DNA of 64,000 nucleotides from CAWAMR01 sp963783095 (lineage in GTDB: Bacteria; Planctomycetota; Planctomycetia; Gemmatales; Gemmataceae): the NCBI GenBank assembly GCA_963783095.1, contig CAWAMR010000016.1, forward strand, positions 186,001-250,000, read 5' to 3'. The notes beneath the pieces are model-generated. The model searched no databases. It saw only the letters and a program-made list of their open reading frames with translations, and was not told the origin of the DNA. Made by a program: the position numbers and the translations under genes. This document shows positions 43,922 to 53,290 of the stretch, in pieces (position 1 is the first letter of the stretch; each line of letters begins with the position of its first letter).

Positions 43922-44741
43922 ATCCGATCAATGTCTGAAGTGCCATTGTCGCCGACTCGCGCCAACGGCTGCCTGTGATCCCCATCTCGACCTTCTCATA
44001 CAGCAGGGTGCCGGCATGAGGCGGACAGGTGAAATCATAACACGGTGCAAACCGAAAGCACTCAACCTTGATCGGACAGAGGCGAACAAGCTCCCCCTGC
44101 GTGCGGAAGCAGGCCAGCAAGCTGCGCTTGAATGCTCGTTCGGGTTTAGTGAGCCTCAGGGTGGCGACCTCGCAATCGGCCGCCGGCAGGAACTCGACGG
44201 TTACCCCACTTGGTGTGTCGTGATAAGATCTCATCTCGATCACCACCGGCGCGTGCAGACCCCGCTTGCGCAGCAGCAAGCCGGCCGCATAAGCCGCGAA
44301 GGCGGCCGAATCATGGTCCGGATGGCCACCCTCGTAGGGGTGCGTGATGGCTACCTCGGCTCGGAGTTCGCGAAACACCTCGGCCGTGGCCAGCGCCACG
44401 TCCGCCAGGCACAACGAGGCTTCCTGGTCAACGAACCCCATCGCGCGTATCTGGCCGGGCGGTATGCCGGCCAGGGCCAAGGCGGCTTCCACCTCGCTCC
44501 GGCGTGCAGTTGCGTAGTCGTGTCGCGTGGCAAATCCGCGGGCCTGGGCGTGGCGCACGTCCCTGGGCACCCCGTCCGTCACGTGGCAGATTACGGCACC
44601 GCGCAGCCGGGGCAAGCGGGCTCCAGCCCCGATTACTTCGTCATCCGGATGTGCCGCCAGAAGGACCACCTGAGGCATCGGGCGGGGGTCGTCCGGGGCC
44701 GCGCAAACCAAGTCGAGCAGCTCTTTCGCATGTCGGTTCAT
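43914..44741 (-). CDS. PIG-L (LmbE-like) deacetylase
   Basis: 275 residues. The zinc motif AHPDDE is at residues 30-35 and the second metal motif HPDHD at 140-144, with THPYEGG before it. This family removes N-acetyl groups from N-acetylglucosaminyl compounds such as lipids, mycothiol precursors and antibiotics. It lies on the opposite strand inside the E1/lipoyl/SGNH block, divergent from the transglutaminase-like gene and overlapping the lipoyl gene by 8 bases at the stops. It probably acts on a sugar-containing intermediate made by the neighbouring glycosyltransferases (inference). Confidence 0.92.
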   Translation of the reverse strand: MNRHAKELLDLVCAAPDDPRPMPQVVLLAAHPDDEVIGAGARLPRLRGAVICHVTDGVPRDVRHAQARGFATRHDYATARRSEVEAALALAGIPPGQIRAMGFVDQEASLCLADVALATAEVFRELRAEVAITHPYEGGHPDHDSAAFAAYAAGLLLRKRGLHAPVVIEMRSYHDTPSGVTVEFLPAADCEVATLRLTKPERAFKRSLLACFRTQGELVRLCPIKVECFRFAPCYDFTCPPHAGTLLYEKVEMGITGSRWRESATMALQTLIGSS

Positions 44742-44862
44742 TCTTCTCGGTTTACCTCACAATCCGGCGGAGTCAAGCCGCGGGACGCAGCGCACCATAG
44801 AACAACCTCCTGGCGGAAGAGGCTGCTTTGTCTCCACGTCGCGATCATTCCAGGGTCGACCG

Positions 44863-46142
44863 ATGGCTGAATTTCTGGGCGTCGATCCCGGTGGCAGATA
44901 TCAGGTTCTCACTAGCGATCAGATCATTGAGACACTCGTTCTGCATTGTTGGCCTTACGAGGCCCGTTTCGGCGATCGGCCGGCGGTGGTGCGGAAGGCC
45001 GAACTTGCCCTCGAACGCTGGCTGCTAAACGGCCTGCCCTGTCGCCGGGAACGCGGTAAACGCTGGTTCGATCTATTCCAGGTTTTGAATTTCATGCACT
45101 GGACGTCCGAGGCCCACGGCGACCCCATCTATCCGGAATGCGCCCTCCCCGCCGGACGTCGTCAGGCCGGCGAGTCGGTATCTGCCGCCTGGGGAACGAA
45201 GCACAAGTCCGCAGTGTATAGCCCCAACCCCCTGGTTGTTTCTTTAAGTCGCGAGTTCGATCTTCGGGGCACGCCGCCGCACGCTCCCCTCAGATTGCCG
45301 CGTACCGATTCCCTACGAAGATCGGACGCAGAGTCACGTACTTGTGAACCTTGTCGAACCCACTGGAGAAGTGCGACAATCCATGACGCCCGGCCGCCTC
45401 GAAGTCCGCGTGCCCATGCCGGTCGATCGCACGACGGTGGTAGTGGAGGCGCGAATTGCGTGGACGGCGTCGTGCGAAGCACACGATTTGGACCCGGCTC
45501 ATCTCGAGGACTGGGATCGCTCGGACGCCGAGTACGAATTATACACGCGCCGATCCGAAGGGCCGATTCGCGTCACACCGGCGATCGCGCAGTTGGCGGA
45601 CTCGCTCGCCGGCGCAGCCCATAATCCGTTGGAAGCTATCAACGCCTTCTGGGAGTTCTTCTGCGAGCGGATGAACACGGGGTTCATTCATCACGACGAA
45701 CTCGATCTGGTGGACCCGCTTGCGTCGCTGGTGCAGCGGGGATGGTTCGATTGTCTCTGGGGGTCGGCTCTGCTGGCTGCCTTGTGCCGGGCACGGGGCA
45801 TTCCTGCGCATCGTGAACGGATTTCACATCGTTCCCGTCGCGCCTATGCACCACTACTGGGTGGAGATCCTGCTGCCGCCGCACGGTTGGGTGCCCTTCG
45901 ACCTGTATTTGGCGGGAGGGAAGTACGAAGAATCCTCCTGGAGCCGATACTACTTCGGCCGGATGGACTATCGAATGAAAGTGCAATGCTTGCCTCATAT
46001 CATGATCGGCAACACTGGGGTTCGGTTCCCGGCCGCGTGGCACATGACGATGGATCTGACTGCGGAGGGAAGCGCAACGTCCTATTTCGCGCTGGAAACG
46101 GGGCAGTTGTTGTACCGCGATGAAATCTGCGTTTGCCGGTGA
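44863..46142 (+). CDS. Transglutaminase-like cysteine-protease-fold protein (two frame breaks)
   Basis: About 426 residues after bridging breaks near 45300 and 45815. The N-terminal region has no family I know. The core shows the transglutaminase triad: Cys in RGWFDCLWGSALLAALCRA (about residue 296), His in PMHHYWVEILLPPHGW (about 330) and Asp in VPFDLY (about 346). Members are proteases, amidases or cross-linking enzymes. The frame change in the middle of RARGIPA... is compensated within the active-site region, so the triad would be restored in one protein. It sits between the PIG-L gene and the first glycosyltransferase and overlaps neither. Confidence 0.75.
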
Positions 46143-46165
46143 GCCGTCTGGAGGATGACGGCGCC

Positions 46166-46993
46166 ATGAGCGATGAACCTGAACGGATCAGTTGTTTGAT
46201 GGTGACCCGGCCGTCGCCGGAACGATTCGAGTTATTCAAGCAAAGCGTGGCATGCTTCCAGGCGCAGACCTACCCTAACCGCGAGCTGGTGATCGTCCTG
46301 GATCAGGGGCCTTCGGAATGCGTGAAGCGGATCGAGAACCATCTGGCGGGGCTGGGAGTCAGCGCCACGCTCGCGCAGCCGGCACCGCAGCATTCGGTCG
46401 GTGCCCTCCGAAACTTGAGCGTGCAGTCCGCATCGGGATCGGTACTCTGCCCCTGGGATGACGACGACTTAAGCCATCCGACCCGGCTGGCCGAGCAGTA
46501 CGACCTCATGATTCGCGAAGGGTGCCATTGCAGTGGCCCTTCAAGAGGTTCTCTGCCTGTTTCGCTCGTCCCGGGAGATGTACTGGATGAATTTCCGCAA
46601 CGCGCCGGACCGCTGCGCTGCGAATACGGTGCTCTTTCGCCGCGACGTTTGCGCACGCGCTACCCGGAGGATAGGCCGCGCGGGCACGGCAATGCCCACG
46701 AGGACACGGCCCTGGTGCTGAGCCTTCAGGCCGAGGGCAAGTTCCTGTACCTCGCAGGTGCGCCGTACCTGTTTGTCTACATCTACCACGGCGGCAATAC
46801 CTGCGACAGCGAACACTTCCAGATGCTGGCTCGATCGCTGGGCATTTCCCGAGGACTTCTGGAGCGGCGACGGGATGTCTTCAAAAGGCTCGATTGTTTC
46901 AGCCTGGGGGAAGGTACCATCACAGTGATGGGCAACAACGGGCCGGCCTTTCAGATTCCGGGACGGCCCGGCAGCGCTCCTCTTGATGCGTAA
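46166..46993 (+). CDS. Family-2 glycosyltransferase, A (two compensating frame breaks)
   Basis: The ATG at 46166 has GGAGGATGACGG upstream. The N-terminal region ISCLMVTRPSPERFELFKQS and LVIVLDQGPS, followed by the metal-binding WDDDD at 97-101 (PWDDDDLSHPTRL), mark a GT2 (GT-A) fold. Between about 46530 and 46660 the similarity moves to another frame (MYWMNFRNAPDRCAANTVLF) and then back (HEDTALVLSLQAEGKFLYL), so two compensating indels are needed. Acceptor and sugar are unknown. It is followed by the second SGNH-like gene after 17 bases. Confidence 0.83.
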   Translation: MSDEPERISCLMVTRPSPERFELFKQSVACFQAQTYPNRELVIVLDQGPSECVKRIENHLAGLGVSATLAQPAPQHSVGALRNLSVQSASGSVLCPWDDDDLSHPTRLAEQYDLMIREGCHCSGPSRGSLPVSLVPGDVLDEFPQRAGPLRCEYGALSPRRLRTRYPEDRPRGHGNAHEDTALVLSLQAEGKFLYLAGAPYLFVYIYHGGNTCDSEHFQMLARSLGISRGLLERRRDVFKRLDCFSLGEGTITVMGNNGPAFQIPGRPGSAPLDA

Positions 46994-47010
46994 CGCTGGG
47001 AGAACCGAAG

Positions 47011-47808
47011 ATGGCCGCGCGGCGACTGAACCTGTTTGCCAAGGGCAATGTGGATGTGCGGGACTCTCTGCACTGTTGCTCCGTTGCCGGCAAGATCCGG
47101 TGGAACGGCATCAACGAGATCGTCCGCGCACGTTTCCCTGGGTCGGTCGTGCGGGTCCGGCACGAGGTTTGGACGCGCTCGGACGCTCTTCTGGAAACGA
47201 AAGGAACCATCCCTCCCGGCCTTCGAGAGAGGAATCTACCCCTCGCCCCCTTCACTCTGGACGCTCAGTTCAGTCGGAGGGCGCTGGATGGCGACGACGA
47301 CGCCGTGGTCCTTTCCATCCAGCCGGACGTTGCGAACCCATTGTTCAGGAGACGGCACGACGGTTGCCTTCTGCTTCCTTATGGTGTCAATGAGTGGCGC
47401 GAGGAAGATCGGCACTGGCTCCAGGAAGAATTCGAGGTCGTAAACCACCTCACTGTGGCAACGTCGATGGCCAATCTGGCCCAAATCATTCGGGACATTC
47501 GCTCGCGCCGAGAGGCTCACATTCTCTTATACAACATGTGCTCCGTGATTCCTGGGGAGCAGGTCCATTGCCATCAAGGGCTGGAGGAAATCCTGTCGAC
47601 GCGGATCAAACGCTTCAACCTGGCCGCGCTGGAATTGTCCCAGCAGTTGGGGATCTCGATCGTCGATGTCGACGGCATTGCCGCACGCGCCGGCACCGAC
47701 CGCGTGACTCTGGATGCCGGGCACTTGACCGCAGAAGGTCATCAATTGGTTGCGCAGGAAGTCGTCCGGATCCTGGAGGATCTCGGATGTTTCGACGACG
47801 CGTCTTGA
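47011..47808 (+). CDS. SGNH-like hydrolase (paralogue 2)
   Basis: 265 intact residues from an ATG with GGGAGAA upstream. The beginning FAKGNVDVRDSLHCCS (about 9-24) resembles the GSCVxRDxx block I of SGNH/GSCFA/DUF6270-type proteins. Then come WLQEEFEVVNHL (about 135), HILLYNMCSVIPGEQVHCHQ, RFNLAALELSQQLGISIVDV and LDAGHLTAEGHQLVAQEVVR, with the Asp-x-x-His catalytic block near 234. Proteins of this group esterify or de-esterify polysaccharides. It is the shortest and best preserved of the three paralogues. The GT2 gene B begins 17 bases downstream. Confidence 0.78.
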   Translation: MAARRLNLFAKGNVDVRDSLHCCSVAGKIRWNGINEIVRARFPGSVVRVRHEVWTRSDALLETKGTIPPGLRERNLPLAPFTLDAQFSRRALDGDDDAVVLSIQPDVANPLFRRRHDGCLLLPYGVNEWREEDRHWLQEEFEVVNHLTVATSMANLAQIIRDIRSRREAHILLYNMCSVIPGEQVHCHQGLEEILSTRIKRFNLAALELSQQLGISIVDVDGIAARAGTDRVTLDAGHLTAEGHQLVAQEVVRILEDLGCFDDAS

Positions 47809-47824
47809 CAGGGGGGAGAACGCC

Positions 47825-48885
47825 ATGCTCGTCAGCGTAATCGTCAGATCCAAGGACGAGGCGAATCGGCTAAGGTTGGTCCTTGCTTCCCTGGCCGGCC
47901 AGACGGTGCCGATCGTACCGCCGCAGACAAAGGTGCCAGCTGGCGCGGTGGCCGCGGAATTGATCGTCGTCAACGACGGATCGACAGACCAAACGCGCGA
48001 CCTCCTCGAAGAGGAATCTGCCCGATTACCCCTCCAGGTGGTACATCACGAACAGTGCCGGGGACGTTCCGCCGCCTCCAATTCCGGGCGCATGCCAGCA
48101 GTTGGTGAGTTGCTGATTTTCCTGGACGGCGACACGTTGGCCGGACCCAACCTCATCGAGCGCCACGCTGCGATGCAACCTGGTTCGTGCATACTGGGCC
48201 GCGGCGAGACCTTTCACCTGCGCAGCACCGGTTCTTTCGGGATCCGGAGACCGGCGTCCCCAATCCGGGACAGGAGGACCACGTCAGGCGGATGGGGCCG
48301 GAACTGGCCCGAAATCTCGTCACCCGCAGCCAGGTTCTCGAACACTTCGAGCAGATCGCCAGCCGGGCACAACCGGGGATTTATCCAGGGGCAGGGCCGA
48401 GGAAGCTCTTCGAACTGGAAATCGATGCCCTGCAAAATCACCCCGATCTCAGTGTGTTGTGGATGGCCGCATCAGGCCACAATTTCTCCGTCCACAGGGA
48501 ACACTTCAAAGCCGTGGGCGGATTCGACGAACGCCTGACGATTAACGAGCACCGCGAATTGGCCTTCCGGTTAGGCGATCGAGGGGTCCGGCAGGTGCTT
48601 GTTCCAGGAGCGCGCAGTTATCATCTGACGCACCAGGTCGGTTGGCGCGACCCGTTGACCGAAGCGAATTGGGAACGGATTTTCTACGATGCGCATCCGT
48701 GTTTGGCGGTCAAGTTAATGTCGATCTTTTGGTTGAGTTTGGCAGAAGATCCGGCCATTCCGACGGAGGCGCGGATCACCTCGCTGCCGCAAATGGAAAC
48801 GATCGTTCGGCAAGGCACAACCGTGGATTACGATGCTATTCGGAAAGCGCATCCGCTGCTGCGTCCTCTTGGGGACACCGGATGA
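47825..48885 (+). CDS. Family-2 glycosyltransferase, B (one frame break)
   Basis: The ATG at 47825 follows GGGGGGAGAACGCC. The GT-A signature is complete: VSVIVRSKDEANRL, IVVNDGSTDQT (47-57) and the DXD-containing LLIFLDGDTLAGPN (97-109). A break near 48220 separates GETFHLRST from RFFRDPETGVPNPG. The C-terminal part has FKAVGGFDERLTINEHRELAFRL, the catalytic-base region typical of such enzymes. It transfers a sugar to an unknown acceptor. It ends 27 bases before the stop of the convergent E1 alpha gene. Confidence 0.85.
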
Positions 48886-48911
48886 TGCGACGGAGATCGC
48901 GGCCTTCCCGG

Positions 48912-49919
48912 TCAGAATTCAAACCCCTCCGCCGGCTCGGGATACGGTGCCGCGACGGCAAATCGGCTCGCTGCTGCTGCTTCCTCATCGACCTCCTCTT
49001 GGAGATGAGCCAGGTCCGTTGCGCTGATCCGGTTCGCAGCCCGCAATTGATCGGCGAGCAAGCGTATAGGACAGTGTTCTTGCCAGTGGCGGACTTCGTC
49101 TGCAGGCCGACTTTCGCGCGACCACGTCGAATGCGCGGAGAAACGGTACGCGATACATTCGAGAAAGGATGGACCGTCGCCGGCCCGCGCCCGGCCCGCC
49201 ATGACACGCATTGCCTCGCGGACCTGAAGCACGTCCATGCCATCAATGGTCTGAGCCGGCACGCCGAACGGCTGCGCCAGCTCGGAGAGTTGCAGCGGTT
49301 TCAGGGCCTGGCGCACAGGCGTGGACACGGAATATTGGTTATTGCAGCAGATGAGGACGAGCGGCAACTGCCAGAGCGCGGCGAGGTTGAGAGTTTCGTG
49401 GAGCGCACCGGCCCCACAGGCACCGTCGCCGAACAGGCAAGCAACGATCCGGCCCGTCCGCTGCATCTGCGCTGCCAGGGCCACGCCCGCAGCCACCGAT
49501 AGATTGCCCCCGACGACGCCATGAGCACCGAAGAAGCCGCCGGCCGGCTCAGCGATATGGCTCCGGCCGCCCCGACCCTGGCACGGGCCGGCGGCCTTGC
49601 CTAGAACTTCCGCCATTACTGCCGATGGACTTAGACCGCGAGCCAATGCAGGACCGATGCTCCGTCCGCTACAGAGCAGCGAATCGTCTGGTGCCAGGCC
49701 AGCGCAAACGCCGACCGCAACCGCCTCTTCCCCGGCCGACAGCAGTTGGAAGCCGGGCTTGGGTAGGCTCATCAAGCTTTTTTCGAATGCCCGAATCATC
49801 ATCATGGAACGCAGCAAAGCGATCGAACTCAGGCGATCGTCGGGAGCGCTGTTCCCGGAATCCGGCACTTCGCCGGGAACTCCTGGTCGGTTATCGTTCG
49901 CTTCATTGGAAGCTGTCAT
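48912..49919 (-). CDS. 2-oxoacid dehydrogenase E1 component, alpha subunit-like
   Basis: 335 residues from the ATG at 49919, which has GGAAGA upstream. Landmarks: IALLRSMMMIRAFEKSLMSL, SAGEEAVAVGVCAGL, GRGGRSHIA, GGFFGAHGVVGGNLSVAAGVA and the thiamine-diphosphate motif GDGACGAGALHETLNLAALW, ending CCNNQYS (164-197). It pairs functionally with the E1 beta gene at 42545, although it is on the opposite strand and about 6 kb away. The substrate (pyruvate, branched-chain oxoacid, acetoin or another) cannot be told from these motifs. The gene lies 84 bases downstream of the third SGNH-like gene. Confidence 0.93.
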   Translation of the reverse strand: MTASNEANDNRPGVPGEVPDSGNSAPDDRLSSIALLRSMMMIRAFEKSLMSLPKPGFQLLSAGEEAVAVGVCAGLAPDDSLLCSGRSIGPALARGLSPSAVMAEVLGKAAGPCQGRGGRSHIAEPAGGFFGAHGVVGGNLSVAAGVALAAQMQRTGRIVACLFGDGACGAGALHETLNLAALWQLPLVLICCNNQYSVSTPVRQALKPLQLSELAQPFGVPAQTIDGMDVLQVREAMRVMAGRARAGDGPSFLECIAYRFSAHSTWSRESRPADEVRHWQEHCPIRLLADQLRAANRISATDLAHLQEEVDEEAAAASRFAVAAPYPEPAEGFEF

Positions 49920-50002
49920 TGAAGTTCTTCCAGCAAACGTGGAAATGTTGACGCCTGCTCTCAATCGTCGCCGCCGTTGCCTGGATGCCTTGGTTGTTGT
50001 CC

Positions 50003-51088
50003 TCAACTACGGCCCTCGAACAAGCGATAAAGGCTGCGCACCAAGTCGCTCACCGCCGCGAACAACGGCTGGAGGGCGGGAGTGCCTTGCCGGGCCAGAG
50101 CCTTGAGTTGATCCGCAGTTCGCTGCAAGGCCACGCCGGTCTTCCGGAGATCCTGAGCATTCCAATGCTGGCGCTGATTGCAACCACGCGACGTGTGCAA
50201 GGATGGTGGGGATTGCAGCGCGACACCGTCAGCCTGGCCGTGCCTTCAAGGGCCGCCCGCTGCCGGGCTTCGAATTGGGCCAAAGCCTTCACCTGGATCT
50301 CGGCGGGAAAGAATTCATCCAGGCCGGCCTTGAACATAGTGGAAACCAGCCCGGCTGCTCCGGCAACCGCGGCCGGCCTCCCCTGAAGCCGATAATCCGT
50401 CTGCAACTCGCTCGCCCCAGCATTGGCCATAACCCAGTCGAGGTCGACGACATAAGCGCCAGTGTCCTTGGAAACCTCAGCTCCCAACAAGTTGAATCTT
50501 CGGATACGCTCACCCAGCGATTGCGGAGCGCCCATGTAACGATGGGCCAGATCGCCAGGGACGTGCCGAAAGACGTTGCAAAGAAACACTGATGCGCTGG
50601 GGGATTTGAGAATTTCCGCCACGATTAGGCGCAGGTGCGAGGCGGCGGCCTCGAGACCGATCGCCGGCTCTTCGACGAATTGCTTCGAAACCCATTCGCG
50701 CTGCGCCGGAGACCACCCGCGGCTGCCAGTCGTCCAGAGGGAGAAATCGCCGATCCTCTTGTCGATCGCGCAAGGCGGGCTGGACAACGTCTGCCAAGAG
50801 CGACAGCACGACAACGCGCGGGCCGGGCCGGCGATAGAAATCGCCGCAGTAGTCTCGGACGCCGGCGGGCGTCAAGCCTCGATCGCACACCTCGCGCGGG
50901 ATCGTCGGCCCGTTGGGACTCAGAAAATCGGAACGGATTGCCGGCCAGCATGTGAGTTCGACAGCAACTTTCGACCCGACCGCGGCCAGTACTTCCGTAA
51001 TCAGGCGAGCCGATTCTTCAAGCATCGGCCGTTCCGTATCGAGTACGAGCGCATCGATTTTTAGGGGCAGAGGTATCTCTACCGGCAT
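50003..51088 (-). CDS. SGNH-like protein (paralogue 3; two frame breaks)
   Basis: About 360 residues from the ATG at 51088. The N-terminal part (LKIDALVLDTERPMLEESAR, VVVLSLLADVVQPALRD) leads through a break near 50740 into the same core as paralogues 1 and 2: WVSKQFVEEPAIGLEAAASH, ASVFLCNVFRHVPGDLAHRY, RRFNLLGAEVSKDTGAYVVD. The position of the catalytic Asp-x-x-His reads TDYR, so the histidine is lost. A further break near 50200 leads to a helical end (LQRTADQLKALARQGTPALQ). It may bind rather than hydrolyse. It precedes E1 alpha on the minus strand. Confidence 0.62.
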
Positions 51089-51262
51089 TGTTTCAACCGT
51101 TTTGGTTCGACCTGTCGAGAGTTTTCTCCAGCGATCCGCGCTGGACCAAAACTGGCCTGAAATTGATTTTGGCGAATTGTCACGACTGCGGCAACTCAAG
51201 GCAGCGGGAATGGGCGATTCAGCGTTGCCCCTCAGACGAACTCCGAGGGGTACGGGAAGTGT

Positions 51263-51634
51263 TCAATATTTGGGCATTGCCGGTGACGGTGGAGGCAAGA
51301 CAGGAGGGGTTGCTGGTGGTGGAGTCGAGGAATTTGCGTCTGTAAAGGGCGGGAGCGGAACCGGCTGATTTATCCAGGTGTACGACATTGTATAAGGCAA
51401 CATCACGACATCGCAGACAGCACTGAATGGCAGGTCGGCAGCGCACAATAACATGCGTGCCACCCGCGGCTCTTGCTCGGCGGTCTTGATGCTCTGCAGA
51501 TCTTCGTGTACTCCGCCGAAAGGGGTTTTGCCGCCCTGCTCAGGAGGCGACAGAACGATGCTTTTTGCGGTGCCGCACCCCGCGATCGACAGGCTGAAAA
51601 GCAACAAACCAACACAACTAGCGCGAATGGCCAT
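51263..51634 (-). CDS. YceK/YidQ-like lipoprotein
   Basis: The start at 51634 follows AAGGGGGAC; 123 residues. The leader FSLSIAGC gives a lipoprotein. The centre carries the family pattern PFGGVHEDLQSI and LCAADLPFSAVCDVVMLPYT, as in YceK/YidQ lipoproteins (DUF1375). The C-terminus is Pro-rich. It lies 29 bases after the stop of the outer-membrane factor gene and is probably co-transcribed with it. Function is unknown. Confidence 0.8.
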   Translation of the reverse strand: MAIRASCVGLLLFSLSIAGCGTAKSIVLSPPEQGGKTPFGGVHEDLQSIKTAEQEPRVARMLLCAADLPFSAVCDVVMLPYTMSYTWINQPVPLPPFTDANSSTPPPATPPVLPPPSPAMPKY

Positions 51635-51663
51635 CTCGCTGTCCCCCTTTTCACCGAATTGCA

Positions 51664-53290
51664 CTATCGAGTCGGATCGACCCGCCAATAAATGGAACAC
51701 CCCGGCGGCAGCGGAGCCAAACCAGGCGTTCCGGGAGTTCCAACCGGCAACATGCCGCCTCCGAGCGCCTGCAAGGCGTTTGCACCGGCAGATGCCGATT
51801 GTTTCCGGGCTGCCATCGACAACAAATCGCCGCCGCCGAGGGCTTGATAGGCGTTTACGATGGCAGACAGTTGCTGCTTTTTGGTTTCGATCAAGACCAT
51901 TCTCGCGTCCAGCAGGTCGCGCTGGGCCAAGAGCACTTCCACGTATTCGACGCGGGCATTCTGAAAAAGTTTGCTGGCGGCTGTCGACGGAGGCCTCGAG
52001 CGATTCCAACTGCTGCTTCTTGATCTCGATGCTCTTGCGGTAGTTCTCCACCATGGACACGCGGTTGACAACCTCGGTGAAGGCGTTGAGGATCACGCGC
52101 TGGTAGTTGTAGACGCTCTCCAATTGCTTGGCGTTCGCGCTGAGGTAATCGGCCTGGATCGCTTTCTTGTTGATCAAGCGGCGCGACCAGGCCGCCGGCG
52201 ACATTGTAAACCAAGGCTTCCGGAGTGGTGAACAGATATGTTGGGTTGAAGGCCTGGAAGCCAACGCCGGCGGTGATGGTCAGCGTCAGGAAAGAAGCGG
52301 GCCCGGGCGACCTTCACGTCGAGCCCGGCAGCCTCCAGCTCGCGCTCGGCCTGGCGGATGTCGGGTCGGTTCTGAAGCAGCTGCGAGGGCACTCCCACGC
52401 TCAGCGCGTGAATGTTCAGATCGAAGAATCCCCGCGGACATGCGTTCGACAGGCTCCGGGAAGCGATTGAGGAGGAAGTTGATACGGTTCTCGACCTCGA
52501 CGATCTCCTGCTTGACGATCAGCTTTTCGCTCTGGTTCTTGCGAACCTCGGCCTGGAAACGCTGGACAGCCAGCTCGGTGCCGCGGCCTGCTTCCTTCTT
52601 GGCCTTGGCGATCTCGAGGCTTTGCTCCTGAAGCTCGATGGTTTTATCCAGAGTCTCAAGCCGTTTGTCGAGCGCCATCAGCCGGTAATAATTCTCGGCA
52701 ATCTCCGCGACCAGACGGGTCACGAAGTAGTTCCGCTTCTCAATGGCGGCGAGGTAGCGCTGCTCCTGCCGCGTCCCTGGCATTCCGCAGCTGCCTCCAG
52801 ATGTCCAGCTGCCAGGAGAAGTTGAGGCCCAGCATGGAATTTGCCAGCGGATTGGGAAAGTGCTTGCCGGGGAGATATCGAGTTGTTCTCAACGGCTCCC
52901 ATCGAGCGTGTAGAGGCTGGGTTTGTCCAGCCCCGCGCCGGCCCCGACGGTGAGGAAGGGAAGGTACGCCCCTTGCCGCGCCAGAATCTCGTTCTTGGCG
53001 ATCTGGACTTCCTGATCCAGGATCTTCAGCTCCCGATTGCCGACCAGTGCCTGTTGGATCAAGCGCGTAAGCAGCGGATCATTGTAAAACTCTTCGATCC
53101 CGAGCTGAGCTGAGTTTTCCGGGCTGGTCGCTTCCGAGCTTGGCGCTCCATTGAAGCCTGCCGGCAGGCCTGGTCCCGGCTCCGCCTGACGGAGGCGGGG
53201 ATTTGACAGGACGGCAGAACCAGCAGCATGCTGCAAACGATCGCTCTCGCAATCACGATGCTTCAGATGCTTTGCGTTCGAAAATCTCAT
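51664..53290 (-). CDS. TolC-like outer-membrane efflux protein (several frame breaks)
   Basis: About 540 residues. A lipoprotein-type leader appears in the second frame (IVCSMLLVLPSC). The OMF pattern is GIEEFYNDPLLTRLIQQALV, NRELKILDQEVQIAKNEILA, LGLNFSWQLDIW-type text near 52830, long helices (LETLDKTIELQEQSLEIAK, RNQSEKLIVKQEIVEVENRI) and the repeat of this pattern (SVYNYQRVILNAFTEVVNRV). At least four frame changes are needed. It should form the outer-membrane channel for the RND pumps encoded upstream. The start at 53290 lies inside a stretch that resembles the tail of an RND gene. Confidence 0.82.

Noticed and set aside
48642..49502. A 286-residue plus-strand open frame
   Set aside because: Antisense to E1 alpha and overlapping glycosyltransferase B; no recognisable domain.
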